From the NCBI GenBank assembly GCA_029959085.1, contig JARWIR010000017.1, positions 27,652,144 through 27,716,143 on the forward strand: DNA of 64,000 nucleotides, given 5' to 3'. How positions within the stretch are numbered: position 1 is the stretch's first letter; every line of letters begins with the position of its first letter. Origin of the DNA: Nemophila menziesii. Its lineage: Eukaryota > Streptophyta > Magnoliopsida > Boraginales > Hydrophyllaceae. The translations under genes and the position numbers were made by a program. Of the stretch, positions 1 through 11,124 are shown in pieces. A model generated the notes under the pieces. The model was not told the origin of the DNA. It ran no database searches and worked only from the letters and a program-made list of their open reading frames with translations.

Positions 1-900
1 TGGTAATTGTTAGGTTGCCACCTAAGTCTACTCTGATGGGGGTTAGAAGGAATATAGAATCCTGACTATGTATACTTCCAAAAGCTTAAATCACCCCTAT
101 AACTAGAACAATATTTAGAAAGATAGGTTCATACTAGCGGACCTAAGCTATAAATCTCAACTCCATTCTTAGTTATTTATCTGCAATATTTTTTTTGGTC
201 TCTTAAAGGGGTAAAGTACCCCTAAAAACAAAAGGGAGAATTTACCAATTCCTAGTCTATTAAATAAAACCGCAAGAGTAAAGGTAGTAGTTTCAGATGC
301 CTGACGCTCGACTTCATGTCTAGCGCTTTTTGCGAGTTGACCGTCTCTTCTATTGTACCTTCAGTGAAGGTGTTTGTACGTAATGGGGCCTGCATTAGTT
401 TAATTATTGTTTTTATATTCTTATTCAGAATACCCAATAATATTTACTCCCTCCGTCCATAAATGTTTGTCACAATTTCTAAAAATGAATGTCCACAAAA
501 GGTTGTCATTTTAAAATATCAAGAAACTTTTTTACATGTTCTATCAATTTTACCCGTATTTAATTTTCAAAAAGTAGAAGGCATTAATTGCTTTTCTTAA
601 TCATTAAATAGTTGGTTGAGAGTAATTTAGTAAAAGTAGAAGGCATTAATTGCTTTTCTTAATCTATGTGAAAAAAAGGTATGACAAACATTTGTGGACG
701 GAGGGAGTATCTTTTTATTTTTCTTTTAGTTTAACAGTTAATTTATTCTACGCTTTTACCTTAACACAATATCTAGCAGAATTAATCCCTGCGAACGAAC
801 TTTACTTATCTTATATAACCTGCAGACGATATGTACACTTGTAGTGAGTTTCTCGTGGTAGTAGTAGGTGTGTATTTTTATCACACCTATATACCCACCA
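1..900 (+). mobile_element. Solo LTR-like unit, copy H (cut by the left window edge)
   Basis: This is the 3' part of the 1.5-kb LTR family that recurs through the window. The opening bases (...GAATCCTGACTATGTATAC..., then ...CATACTAGC...CCTAAGCTATA...) match the interior of the copy at 38894-40368. After a nested Stowaway MITE (447-707) the family sequence resumes with CCCTGCGAACGAAC near 788 and GTACACTTGTAGTG near 832. It ends in ...TATCACACCTATATACCCACCA at 900, the same kind of CACC(A)-type 3' end as other copies. Its 5' end lies outside the window, so no target duplication can be checked. No coding capacity is visible. The short ORFs inside are chance frames. Confidence 0.7.
447..707. 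mobile_element. Stowaway-like (Tc1/mariner) MITE nested in an LTR
   Basis: A 261-bp element bounded by the inverted repeat CTCCCTCCGTCCATAAATGT / ACATTTGTGGACGGAGGGAG. A TA dinucleotide flanks both ends (445-446 and 708-709), the Stowaway target. The interior is AT-rich and carries a direct duplication of about 33 bp (571-603 and 629-661, containing GTAGAAGGCATTAATTGC). It lies inside LTR copy H, so it is younger than that LTR. No coding capacity. Confidence 0.9.
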
Positions 901-1097
901 TGGTACTATTGTACCTTGATTATTGTTCTCTTCTAAGTTACTTGAGCATTCAAGTTTGTCATATCTCCCTACGCACCTATAATATGTACGATACAAAAAC
1001 AAAAAAACAATGTAAAATGAAAAAAAACTACACTAATATACTACACTAAAAACACAAAAATATAACTTTATAGTCCCCAACAGCAGTGCCACGAACT
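901..1097. other. Spacer between two LTR copies
   Basis: A short AT-rich stretch with A-rich runs between LTR copies H and G. No gene, RNA or repeat boundary is recognisable. Confidence 0.4.
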
Positions 1098-2613
1098 TGT
1101 CGTCCCCAAAGGTGTGATATAAAAATCAACACTAAAGGAGGGTGACTACCCACAGGTGTACGGGTCGTTGACAAGTAATTGAAAGTAAGTTCTGAGACGT
1201 GTCGTCTCCATAGGGACTATCAAAGTTATAATTCATGTGTTTACAAGTATAATAGTTTAGTTGCAAGGCAAATGACAAATAATATAAATAAAATGTTTGT
1301 TGGGTTTTGATAATGAAAACAAAAATGTAATAAATTAAAGACGAAATGTAAATTAACTAATAAAGAAAGGAGTTAGTATGATAAAGATATGCTTGAGACT
1401 TTCTAGTAACCCCTGAAGTCAACTAATTCTATGTTTCTATATATAAGGGCAAATTGGTTGTTTCACGTTAATCGGGATTCAATATTCTTCCGAACTCCCT
1501 TCCGGGTAGACTTGAGAAGCTAACTGGGTGTAATTAATTTCAAACCCTAACGACTACCTGGCTAGTCAAGACCCGTCGGCTCACTTACGCATACTAGGCG
1601 TATATACACTAAGTCCATAACCAAATTCCCCTTGCGGATGCTAATTCGAATACCATGATTACCAAATATGTGATCAAAATATGTGTAGCAATTAAGCACG
1701 AGATATATAGTCAACGGAGTAAAAATGAAATTTATTTAAATAATGTCATCCCAAAATCCAAATACATCAAATTAGTATTCTTGGGTTCATACATAAGCAA
1801 TTCTCAAGCAACTAAAGATTTATTTCATACTCAAATAATAAAAACCAGTAGCTAATAATAGGAAAAACATGTTTCCTACGAAAAGGTGATAAATATAGAG
1901 CAAAGAATTACTGAAACCGGAGGTGGAATGGTCCAATAATGGTGGAAACCCTTGTCGTCGTCTTCTTCCCTCTTCTCCCAGCCGATCATTCTCTTTTCCA
2001 GTGGCTAATGGCGGCTCCCAAAATAATCCAAGACCTGTTTCTAATCTTATTTACTGATATATATATATATGTCTAAAAACGTTTCCTAGGTTGTTGGCCT
2101 CTTTTAAGTGACGCGATTCAACCTAGAAACGTTTTACTTAACAGATCTCTGGTTTGAACTACGTCAGCGACATTTAGCATAACTTCTTCGTTTCAGATAT
2201 GAATCGTGAACCGTCAAATCCCACATTCCTGACTTCAAAATATCTAGATATTAAATGGATCCTCCAGAATCATTGTCAATCTTGCTTGACACAATGAACA
2301 ATCCACTTTCTAAATCTGAATGGCATAAGCTTTCACTTTCTAAAAGTGGTCGAATCTTCCTTTTACGCCGTGACTAAGGGTAAGCTTGTTATCTTTACTT
2401 ATCATCTCAAGGTGTTATAGCTACCAATTACCTTAGAGCTACACTAATTATATATAAAAACTCTAGAAATAGCATAAATATTAAAACTTGACAAATCTAG
2501 ACAAGAAAGTGTAAAACATTAAATATTATGGAATAATCCCTCACATAGGCCCAATAAACCCCCAAAAATATGTCTCATGAATGGATTAATCCATCACAAA
2601 AATGGAGACATCA
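1098..2613 (-). mobile_element. Solo LTR-like unit, copy G
   Basis: Same family, reverse orientation. The minus-strand 5' end is at 2613 (TGATGTCTCC after complementing GGAGACATCA), followed by the partner arm of the terminal inverted repeat near 2571 (TATGTCTCAT on the plus strand). The other end is TGTCGTCCCC...GGTGTGATATAAAAAT, comparable to TGTCGCC...GGTGTGATAAAAAT in copy A. The flanks (GAACT and GACTA) do not form a clean 5-bp duplication, so the left boundary is approximate. No ORF of interest. Confidence 0.7.
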
Positions 2614-2876
2614 GACTACTCATGTGAATCAATCGCATCTGTTGTAGCAAGTAGTAATGACATATAGAATGAAGAAGACTTCAAACAAGAAGGAAGCAAT
2701 GATCATGCCTCCAAACCTCTATCCACTGACAACTTCGATGTGGTATCTTCTTGCCTCAATCTCTTTCTAAAGTATGATAATTTCATTGATAATCTTCAAG
2801 ATGTCTTCGATTCAAGTAGAAAAATTACCTTATTAAAAGGTTGAAAATGAGCGAGAAAGGAACTGAAACCAATAAA
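2614..2876. other. Unassigned AT-rich spacer
   Basis: The stretch between LTR copy G and the next LTR-like repeat. Reading frames are short and interrupted. Nothing recognisable. Confidence 0.4.
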
Positions 2877-4960
2877 TATCCCAGAGGGGGTGAATATGAA
2901 AATGTACAAATAATAATTATTCTCTCTAAACTCATGCTAAATCAATTTAACAAATAAAAGTATAAGCAATCATATATTAGTTAAAAACTCATTAGGACAT
3001 TTTGTCAAACACTTAGGAGATACCTAGATTTAGCAATGAGGTAAATGAGAAAACACTTAGAATGCAAGACAAGATAACTAGATATGTATTCGACAAATAA
3101 TCAAACACAAGTCATGTAATAAATTAAAGAGTAAATGGATAGACTACAGTACACGTAACATATAGTAGTTTGGCTCTCGGAGACTTAGTTCACTACCTGA
3201 GGTCTCTTTGACCCTTAGGATTTGGCAAGATATTCCACTAGAAATACTATGTATCTTGAAGGTGAGAGCACAAAACTTTACAACCTCTTCAAAATACCCT
3301 TTGCAATAAGTCATTGTGTTATCACTAACACAAGTAAACCAAGTGTACAATCTACACTCAAGATGTCACTTCACAAGCCCGTAAAGCCTTCCTTTGTGTA
3401 TCACATCACAAGTATGAGTATATAATGTATACTCATGATAACCACTTCACATACCCGTGACGTCTTCACTTGTGTATCCTACACAAGAACTCGAGTACGC
3501 CTTTGTATAAAACCAGTTCAGAGACTCGTGAAGCCTTCAGGCTCTATGTCAATGTCACACAAGCTCTAAACCACTCTTGTCTAGTCTATGGAGAATCACA
3601 CTTCTTCACTAAACCAAGAGTAAACCCTAGGTTTTTTGAGTAATCCTAATATACTTAGCCTAGTCTTTATACTCCTTGATGAGTAGATAAATATAAGTAT
3701 TCGGGATAAATACAACCAATATAAATATGTACTATGAATTACTTTTGGACTCTCTTTGAATATATGCTTTAAAAAGTTCCAAATTTGGTGTATAATATAG
3801 CCATTTATGGAAGACTTCAATTCCTCGATTTATAGGCAAAATATCCCAAATGGATTTATCCACGTGTAAGATTTTGGTTGGCTGAAAAAATTCCTATCAA
3901 GCACCAAAATACTCTAGGAGGATGACATATCTCTAACGGATTTAGACAAATAACACAACGACTCGTTTTCTGTCCTTTCTTATCATTATCTTTCACTTCT
4001 TGTATACTCGCCTATATGTCTATAGTCTATTTGCCTGGAGTCGAGTCTTCAAATATGATGATTAAACAAATCAAGTACTTAATATTTATGATCGTTTGTC
4101 TGGTCTTCAAGTTTATTGGGTCCCATATGATGCTCTTAAGTTATCCTCATTTCTTCAATTTGGAGGTCGGGTCCTTATTTTTTCTCAATGTTCATTCTTA
4201 GATATTTTTAGGCACTTCGGTCTTCTCATAGCTTGGATTTCTGAACTTCTTCTCTTCTCAGCCTTTAATCTTGTCAAACAGCTTTACGTGCTTTGGATCT
4301 TTAGCTACTCAAAGGTCCAAAGGTCAGCTTCTTCCAATACGTCTTCAGTTTGTCTTCTTTGGATGTTGGGTTTGCAATTTCTCTGACCATGATTTTTGCC
4401 AAAGATGTTGGATTGTTTACCCTTATCAGAGGCCGATTTGGAGAAGGCTTGATTTCTACCAAAGTTTTTTTTTGGGGTCCCAAACTATTCGTCAAAGGGC
4501 CTAAACTATTACTCTTATTTCCTTGATGCACACCTTGTTATAATATTCAAACTTCCTCGAGTCTTAGTCTTGGAACGTCTTCAAGTTTGATCTCTTCTAA
4601 CTCCCTTAAGTCTTGATTTTCAAATGTCTTTAAGTTCAATCTCTTCTAACTCCTTTAGGTCTTGATCTTCAACGTGTTCAAACTCATTTCTTCCAACTCC
4701 ATTGATTCTTGATCTTCCATGTCTTCAAGATCGTTTTCTTGATCTCCCATGAATCTTGATCTTCTTTAACTTGTTTGTTGATCTCCATTTAGTTTTGCTC
4801 TTGGAAACTCAATCTCGTTCTCTTGAGCACTTTATTTTCTTGTGATCATCTCATGGTTTTCTTAATAAATTACAACATTTGGTCGTTTAAACTCTATACC
4901 TCCAAGCATGCATTCTTCTCACTTATCTTATGTAATCATACTAAACACAACTCAGAAAAC
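2877..4960. repeat. Degenerate LTR-like repeat region
   Basis: It starts near AGAGGGGGTGAATATG, a G-run plus GTGAAT motif often seen at the start of plant LTR repeats. It contains a segment (3165-3240: CTCTCGGAGACTTAGTTCACTACCTGAGGTCT in broken form) that resembles 42828-42900 (CTCCCGAAGGACTAACCCAGTACCTGGGGTCT in broken form). The two regions are probably old copies of one element. Inside there are ATACTCA/ACAAGT-type short repeats and, at 4558-4800, a tandem array. Five overlapping frames of 60-110 codons occur here, but none resembles a known protein. Exact ends are not determined. Confidence 0.45.
4558..4800. repeat. Tandem array of about 50-bp units
   Basis: About five degenerate units, each containing TCTTGATCTTCA-type sequence followed by TTCAAG and TCTCTTCTAACTCC. 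Divergence between units is high, so the array is old. It lies within the LTR-like repeat at 2877-4960. Confidence 0.75.
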
Positions 4961-5174
4961 TCAACTATAATTGGATAACAATAAACAAAAAATACTAAAC
5001 AACGTGAGACTAATAAGCACCTTGAAACTTCAAGAATTTATAAGGATTTACAAAATGTGCTGATGTGTTGGAAGTGGAAAGAATTTTGTGTATTTGACAA
5101 AAAAAAGGAAGAATTGTGTAAAAAAAAATTAGGAGTTTATTATAATTTTTTCAAATGGTGGGTTGGAGATGTAC
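4961..5174. other. AT-rich spacer
   Basis: Contains A-runs and short open frames only. Nothing recognisable. Confidence 0.35.
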
Positions 5175-6687
5175 TGGCGTCGCCTAAGGTGTGATAAAAT
5201 AATAGATAAAATAAGTGCAAATAAACGCCCTAGGCTGAGCACGGTTCTGCAGATATTACAGGACGTATGCAAGTTTTAATGATAAATAAGATTCGTTCCT
5301 CAGAGACTACGAAAGTTAGAGAGAACTTATGCAATTTATCTAGTGCAGATATAAAAGCTAGAATAATAATACGCAAGAAAAGAAAAGATAGATTTTTGTT
5401 GGGTTTTTTGTGAAGATAAAAGTAAACTACTAAATTAAAAACAAAAAGTAAATAAGCAAAGAAGAGATAGTATGAAGGTTTAGCCTGAGATATTAGCAAG
5501 TAATCCCCACTAGTTTTGTCTATTCTAAACATGTAAGGGTGAATCATGTAGTATTGCAATAATCGGTCTCAATTGTGCTAGGTAGTTTAAATAGGGTTAA
5601 CCTGTGTCAATAAGGGTCCTAAGTAAACTTTTCCTATAATTGATTAATGATGCTAACACCAAACCATAGTGACTATCTAGATCGGCTGGGTTGTCGGACC
5701 ATCCTTACACTAGACGTTATGTGTTGTTTCCATAGTTAAATATGCCTTAGCTATTGACTATCTAACTACTATAAAGGTAATCCTATACGTTGTACACCGC
5801 AAGGAAAACAGATAATAAATCAAACACATAAACAGAGAAATAAAACATGAATTCAATTTAAATATGATGGTATCCCAAATTAGATAGACGTTTAAACAAA
5901 CCTAAGGTTCATACATAAATTCTAAATCTCAATGCTTGAACAAATTAATTCATACTAAGGAACGAAAATAAAACAATTACAAATCTGAAGGTTGAAAAAG
6001 ACATGATATGATGTTAAACTCCTTCCAGACTTCTCCTCTTGTGTTGTAAGCTTCTTCCTGGCTTAAGGCCTAGCCAAGGATGTGTTTCTTATGATAAGAG
6101 GGAGTATTTATAGGGTATAGGAAACCCTAAAATGTTTCTTGGAATATAAGATAGGTATTGGACTCCAAGCCCAACTCAAATTCGTAACCCTAAAATATAG
6201 AAAAGGTAAGATTATGATGCTGTTTTTTTGTAACTGCTTCAATACTTATCCGTTTGACGTGTTCCAATAGTCAAAACTGATCGTCTCGGAAAGCTCTTTA
6301 ACTTTGATTTAGACCATAATTCCAAATTCCTATCCAATCTTGAGTTATGATCACTTTTATGCTCGTAGCTGCTGGAATTCAGGTTTATTTGTCAACTTTA
6401 TCTTTTTCTTTTTCATATTTCTTGCTTTTATCTCCAATTTCCATGTTTATCCTCTTTCTCTTATCTCTTAGAATTAACTTGGCATCTAATTAATAACCAT
6501 ATATCTTTAAAACTTCACAATCAACAAACAATTAAACCCAATATGCTCTTAAAATAATAAATAAATAAATCAAGACACGAAATAGGAAAGTGTACTATAT
6601 CATGAGAAAATCGACCTATATCCTAATAAATACACCTAAAATAATGTCTCCAACTAAGATTAAATCATCACAAATGGGAAGACATCA
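5175..6687 (-). mobile_element. Solo LTR-like unit, copy E
   Basis: A 1513-bp member of the LTR family in reverse orientation. Its plus-strand left end is TGGCGTCGCCTAAGGTGTG and its right end is GGAAGACATCA at 6687. It is flanked by TGTAC (5170-5174) and TGTAT (6688-6692), a 5-bp duplication with one change. The partner arm of the terminal inverted repeat is at 6643 (TAATGTCTCC). Its sequence near the 3' side (GCACGGTTCTGCAGATATTA, then CAGGACGTATGCAAG) closely matches copy A. No PBS, PPT or coding region lies beside it. Confidence 0.85.
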
Positions 6688-6949
6688 TGTATATATAAAG
6701 AAAATAATAAATTTTAGAGGTTTACTTGAATTTGGATATAAAAGAAAAAATGGGTTGATAAAAAAATAGGAAGATAAGTATAAAGAAAATAATAAGTCTT
6801 GGATTTTTCTAAAGTTAGAGTATTAAATAATAATATTTTATTTTTGTTTTTTAGTTGATTTAAAATAAATTTATCAATGAGCTGCAAAACATTGACTGAA
6901 TTCATCCAAAAAAGATAAGGAATAATTTCCAATTAATTAAACTTTCACA
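6688..6949. other. AT-rich spacer
   Basis: Lies between LTR copy E and the foldback element. No gene or repeat boundary is recognised. Confidence 0.35.
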
Positions 6950-8230
6950 CTTTACATTCCTAAAAAAATGGAAAGAGCAAATTACTTTCGACTTACTCAC
7001 AAATTATCAACTTAATTCCCAATTAAACACATTGTCATATTACCTTCCATTATTACCCTTATGTGATTTTTGTATTTTTTATTTTTTTTATTTTTTTATT
7101 TTTGTATTTTTTTTATTTTTTTAAAACTTTTTTAAAAATTATTTTTTCAGATTTTTTTCTCCGAATTTTTTTTAAAACTTTTTTTCCGAATTTTTTTCGT
7201 CGAATTTTTTTTCCCGAAGTCGATCTAAAGGATCCTTTTTTTAACAAAATTGTTTTTTCTCTTTATTAATCGCATATGCCCTATTTTTACTCGTTTTTAA
7301 CTATCTTGATTTATTGTCTTTTTGTCCGACATTTTTTTTGTGTGATTATGTTTTAGGGTTTTGTGTAAACTTGATTTTGTTTATTCCAATTCTGTGTATT
7401 CTTAGAACACACAAATCTCAGAATTGCGTATTCTTAGATCGCACAAATCTCAGATTTGTGTATTCATGGAACACACAAAACTCAAATTTGTGTATTCATA
7501 GAACACATAAAACTCAAATTTATGTATTCCTGGAATACACAAAACTTGATTTTATTTGTTCCAATTCTGTGTATTCTCTTAGATTTGTGTATTCTTGGAA
7601 CACACAAATATCAGATTTGTGTAGTCATGTAACACATAAAACTCAAATTTGTGTAATCATGAAATACATAAAACTCAAATTTATGTATTTTTGGAATACA
7701 TAAAACTTGATTTTGTTTGTTCCAATTTTGTGTATTCCTGAACACACAAATCGTAGAATTGTGTATTCCTATAACACACAGATCTTAGATTTGTGTATTC
7801 ATGGAACACATAAAATTTAAATTTGTGTATTCATGGAACATATAAAACTTAAATTTGTGTATTCATGAAACACATTAAACTCAAACTTGTGTATTCATAA
7901 AACACATAAAAGTCGAATTTATGTATTCCTGGAATACAAAAAGCTTGATTTTGGTTATTTCAATTCTGTGTTTTCCTACAACACACAAATCTCAGAATTG
8001 TGTATTTATGGAACACATTAAAAAAAATGGAAAAAAAAATTTGAAAAAAATTTTAAAATTTTTTTTGAAAAAGTTTAAAAAAATAAAAAAAATAAATATT
8101 ATTATAATTAAAGTAATTAATTAATAGGTATATGTATTTTTGTAATATTTTATTTTTTGTATTTAAATAAAAATTAAATTGAAGTTGTATAAAAAAATTT
8201 ACATTTTCTGTGTAATTCATCGAGCTTGCT
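6950..8230. mobile_element. Probable foldback element: T-rich arm, palindromic array, A-rich arm
   Basis: The left arm (about 7060-7260) is extremely T-rich on the plus strand (TTTTTTATTTTTTTA, TTTTCCGAATTTTTTT). The right arm (about 8005-8130) is its A-rich counterpart (AAAAATTTGAAAAAAATTTT, GTTTAAAAAAATAAAAAAAA). Between them is a minisatellite of GTGTATTC/GAACACA units. The layout, inverted low-complexity arms around a tandem palindromic core, is the same as in the element at 28523-29759. No terminal duplication was identified, so the ends are approximate. The frame at 7314-7703 is just the translated minisatellite. Confidence 0.5.
7384..8012. repeat. Palindromic minisatellite (GTGTATTC...GAACACA units)
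   Basis: About 17 diverged units of 33-40 bp. A typical unit reads TTGTGTATTCATGGAACACA followed by AAACTCAAAT or AAATCTCAGAA. GTGTATTC and GAACACA(C) are near-inverted copies, so each unit can fold on itself. Variation is both point and length type. No coding meaning. Confidence 0.85.
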
Positions 8231-8353
8231 TCAAAAGATTAGGGGACGTGTTTCTAATAAAATTGAGGATGTCGTATCAAAACATGAAAAATTGAAGAGA
8301 CACGAGAGACATTTTACTCAATAAAAAATAAGAACTAATGACAAAAGCTTATG

Positions 8354-8362
8354 TATATAAAA
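8354..8362 (+). promoter_or_regulatory. TATA box of the zinc-finger gene
   Basis: TATATAAAA lies about 158 bp before the preferred start codon at 8512 and is followed by a CT-rich stretch (CTTTCTCTCTGTCTCTTC) at 8384-8394, typical of a plant transcription start and leader. This implies a 5' UTR of roughly 120 nt. The placement supports 8512, not 8338, as the start, because 8338 would lie upstream of the TATA box. Confidence 0.6.
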
Positions 8363-8511
8363 GGCAGTTACCTACTTTCTCTCTGTCTCTTCAATTGAGG
8401 TTGCAGACCATTAGACTTGTACTTTGTTACTCTAACATAAATCTATCAAAAACCAAAGACAATATCCACCTATTTTTATGCTTTCAAAACCAAATTCACC
8501 ACCTCAACCCC

Positions 8512-9153
8512 ATGAATACATTGACAGGAAAATTTGGTACCCAAGATGATCATCCGCGTAAAGTAGAAGATCAAGAATCGGAGAAGGATTTCAATCTCTC
8601 GGGCCATGAATCTAAAGGTCAATACAATCACGAGCTAGATCTTATTAACGGTCTGGATCACTTCATTCAATCGAAAAAATCTCAAGCATCAGAGGATGAA
8701 TCAATAAGAGTATTTTCATGCAACTACTGTCAAAGAACATTCTATAGCTCACAAGCACTAGGGGGTCATCAAAATGCACATAAAAAAGAAAGAACTATAG
8801 CGAAACGAGCACCATTTACAGCTGATCAAGCTCTCGAGCGCTTCTATCTTCATCAACATCACCAATTTCTTGGCACAAGCCGGATGGATTCTCAATTTCT
8901 TCAAGTTGGTCATCGTAATCCACTCGGTATTCAGGTTCACTCAATGATCCAGAAGCCTCTTTATAGTTCAAATAGTATGAGCAGACCTTATATTAGTCAG
9001 CAACCAGCTATAGGTAAGTTGGCTACAGAAAATTTTTATGTTCGGAAAATGGATAATATGGCAACTCATGATTTTGGTTTTCAAATGGTTAAAGGTAAAC
9101 CACCAAGAGATCAAGCTGACCCGCCAAAGCTTGACCTTTCCCTCAAGCTATGA
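8512..9153 (+). CDS. Single C2H2 zinc-finger transcriptional repressor (ZFP1/3/4/7-like)
   Basis: A 213-residue protein encoded without introns. One plant-type zinc finger lies at residues 70-90 (Cys70, Cys73, His86, His90; C-x2-C-x12-H-x3-H) with the invariant [11 protein letters not shown] basic stretch [10 protein letters not shown] follows directly and probably serves as nuclear localisation signal. The protein ends in LDLSLKL, an LxLxL EAR motif that recruits TOPLESS-type co-repressors, so it should act as a nuclear DNA-binding repressor. The layout (acidic N-terminus, one central finger, terminal EAR) is that of the Arabidopsis ZFP1/3/4/7 clade, which is linked to ABA and light responses and to organ development. 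Family membership is clear; the exact orthologue is inferred. The frame is open upstream to 8338, but the TATA box at 8354 and the weak upstream residues favour the Met at 8512. The gene is intact, and repeats flank it on both sides. Confidence 0.93.
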   Translation: MNTLTGKFGTQDDHPRKVEDQESEKDFNLSGHESKGQYNHELDLINGLDHFIQSKKSQASEDESIRVFSCNYCQRTFYSSQALGGHQNAHKKERTIAKRAPFTADQALERFYLHQHHQFLGTSRMDSQFLQVGHRNPLGIQVHSMIQKPLYSSNSMSRPYISQQPAIGKLATENFYVRKMDNMATHDFGFQMVKGKPPRDQADPPKLDLSLKL

Positions 9154-9450
9154 CAAATTAAATTGGATAATACTTTGGTATAGATTTGATCTCAAAATTT
9201 CATGATCACTAAAGTGCTCCAATTATTGGAGTAACGGCACCCTTGTTTGTGATTTTCTATTGTCATAATTGTTCTGTACAAATTCAATACATGGGTTATC
9301 TTTTCTAATAATATAATTTTTGTCTAAAATCTTTCACCCATATAATTCAGGGGGAATTATTAATTACCCAATGACCTTCTTCTTAATATTTTAAAGCCCA
9401 ACTTCAACTAACTTCAATTACCCATTACACCCTAACTAGAAAAGAAAGAA
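9154..9450. other. 3' flank of the zinc-finger gene
   Basis: An AT-rich downstream region with TTGTTCTGTACAAATTC near 9267 and AATAATATAA near 9307. These could be the 3' UTR and polyadenylation region. No other feature is recognised. Confidence 0.4.
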
Positions 9451-9865
9451 ACCTTAACTAGAAAAGAAAGAAAAGACCAAAAACACCCTTTCTCTCTTAT
9501 ACACTCTTATACACGGTGAACAAACAAAAATCAAAAATAAAATATCCATTAGGGTTTTGTTTCTGAAAACCCATCCTCTCTCTCTACCCATCCTCCCTCC
9601 CTCCGCCCAGCACTTTCCCACCTTCCCACCATTTACACCATGTTTGCTCTTCCACCCAGATCTTGCCGCACCACCATCACCAGTACTCACCACCTTCTCA
9701 CCATCCACCTTCCACCTTCTCCAGCCCAAGATCCAGGCTACACCATCATCCTGAACTTATTTTTATCCTCTTTCTTCTGTTTTATCTTATGGTCCTTCGG
9801 TTTTTCACTTTGTTAGTTTATTTTGCCGGCTCTCTTTACTTCTTTGGTTTTAGATTAACTACAAC
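9451..9865. other. Pyrimidine-rich leader-like stretch before the retroelement protein
   Basis: A CT- and CCA-rich block (CTCTCTCTACCC, CCTCCCTCCCTCC, CACCACCATCACC) follows a short direct repeat (AACTAGAAAAGAAAGAAA at 9435 and 9456). The open frames on both strands are low-complexity proline or glycine shadows. It probably represents the untranslated leader of the decayed element whose protein begins at 9866. Confidence 0.4.
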
Positions 9866-11100
9866 ATGAACTCGGAATCCCAGGATCCTTGGCTCGAGGA
9901 TAACCCTTTTCCTTCTTCTGACCACAACATGGAGTTATTATCGACCGTATTTGACCTACTCGATTCTCCCTTAGCAAATTCATCTCCTTCCATCAACGGG
10001 TCTTCATCATCATCTTCGGACTCAAAGTCATCATGCACCATGGATGATGAAAAGCCGATTTTAGCTTATTGCACAAAGTTGCAGGCTACTCCCTAAAGCG
10101 TCATGCCGAGGCTTCAAACAATATCCCCAATGGGGGTTGAAATTTTAACGTGTACAACTTGAATCTTGTCTAGAGCATTCGCTTTCCTATGAACCTCTTC
10201 CTTTTGACACGGAGTAACATGAATGTATGTTTTCTCTTGATTAATTTATTTAGGTGATCAGACAACGTGATATTGCCGGTGTAATTCAAGTTTGAATTCC
10301 TTCTCCCAATGAAAGTGCCAGCTGACCTATGTAGGGGGAAATAACTATTTTATTCGAGCCCTGGAGCTCGACCTTAAGGTTCCCATTTGTCCTTTTATCA
10401 TTGACTTGTTAAATCAATATGGAATCTTCCCCAACAAGCTTCTCCCAAATGCTTGGGTCGTAATAATAAGCTTCTATACTAGGTGTCTTAATGTTCTAAA
10501 TTTTAGTCTTCTACCTTCTTTTCCGATATCTTTATAAGACAGTCCAGTATCGCCTAGGGCAATATCAGATTTTTCCTCGTCCCGAAAATGCTAATTGGTT
10601 GACTGACGAGTTTATTACTAGTAACAAGGGTTGGAACCACCATTGGGTGTGTATTAAGGTGAGTGAGCTCTAAGTATGAAATTTTAAAACAACTTAGGTG
10701 GTGGCTGCTAAAGATAGAACTTCCCCTCACCTAAATGCCACTACTAAAGATCTTATCCTTTCGCCAGTAGCCCTGATTTACAACACTGTTATAGAACGAA
10801 ATACTGTAGGAGCAGGTCCCTTAGTCGGTATAGATATGTCGAAGCTATAAGTAGACGTGTGGTTCTTCAATTGGGCATGTTTGCACTCTACAAAGTTCCT
10901 AAAGTATCGACCTAGGATTTCGATTATGACAGTCTTCCGCCTCAAGCTGGTTTACCCATGATAGATTCTCTTCTTATGGAAGGTATATATCATCCTCCCT
11001 TCACTAATGATGAATTCCTCGATGACACTTTTGGTATAACCTTATATTCTAAATCTTTTTTAGTTTACTTCTTTGTGTTATTCCACCCCTTCTTCGTTTC
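9866..11100 (+). pseudogene. Decayed putative gypsy-type retroelement protein (Transposase_28-like), N-terminal part
   Basis: It opens with a serine-rich start (MNSESQDPWLEDNPFPSSD...) that is open to a stop at 10094. In other frames the region continues with VPICPFIIDLLNQYGIFPNK and LLPNAWVVIISFYTRC (about 10375-10485). Then comes SNKGWNHHWVCIK (about 10622-10660). This order, a P-x-HPF-like segment, a PN-x-W segment and then SNKGWK, is characteristic of the plant 'putative gypsy type transposon' domain. Several frameshifts and stops break it. LTR copy F (11125-12700) cuts it, and the C-terminal coiled-coil part resumes at 12725. Assignment rests on motif recognition and was not verified by search. 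Confidence 0.55.
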
Positions 11101-11124
11101 TTAAAACATTTTCTTTTAACTCCT

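Noticed and set aside
901..905. TGGTA after LTR copy H matching TGGTA at window position 1 as a target duplication
   Set aside because: Position 1 is internal to the LTR, whose 5' end lies outside the window, so the match is coincidental.
7314..7703. A 129-codon open frame
   Set aside because: It is the translation of the GTGTATTC/GAACACA minisatellite, with repeated CIHRTHK/VYSWNTQ words and no domain.
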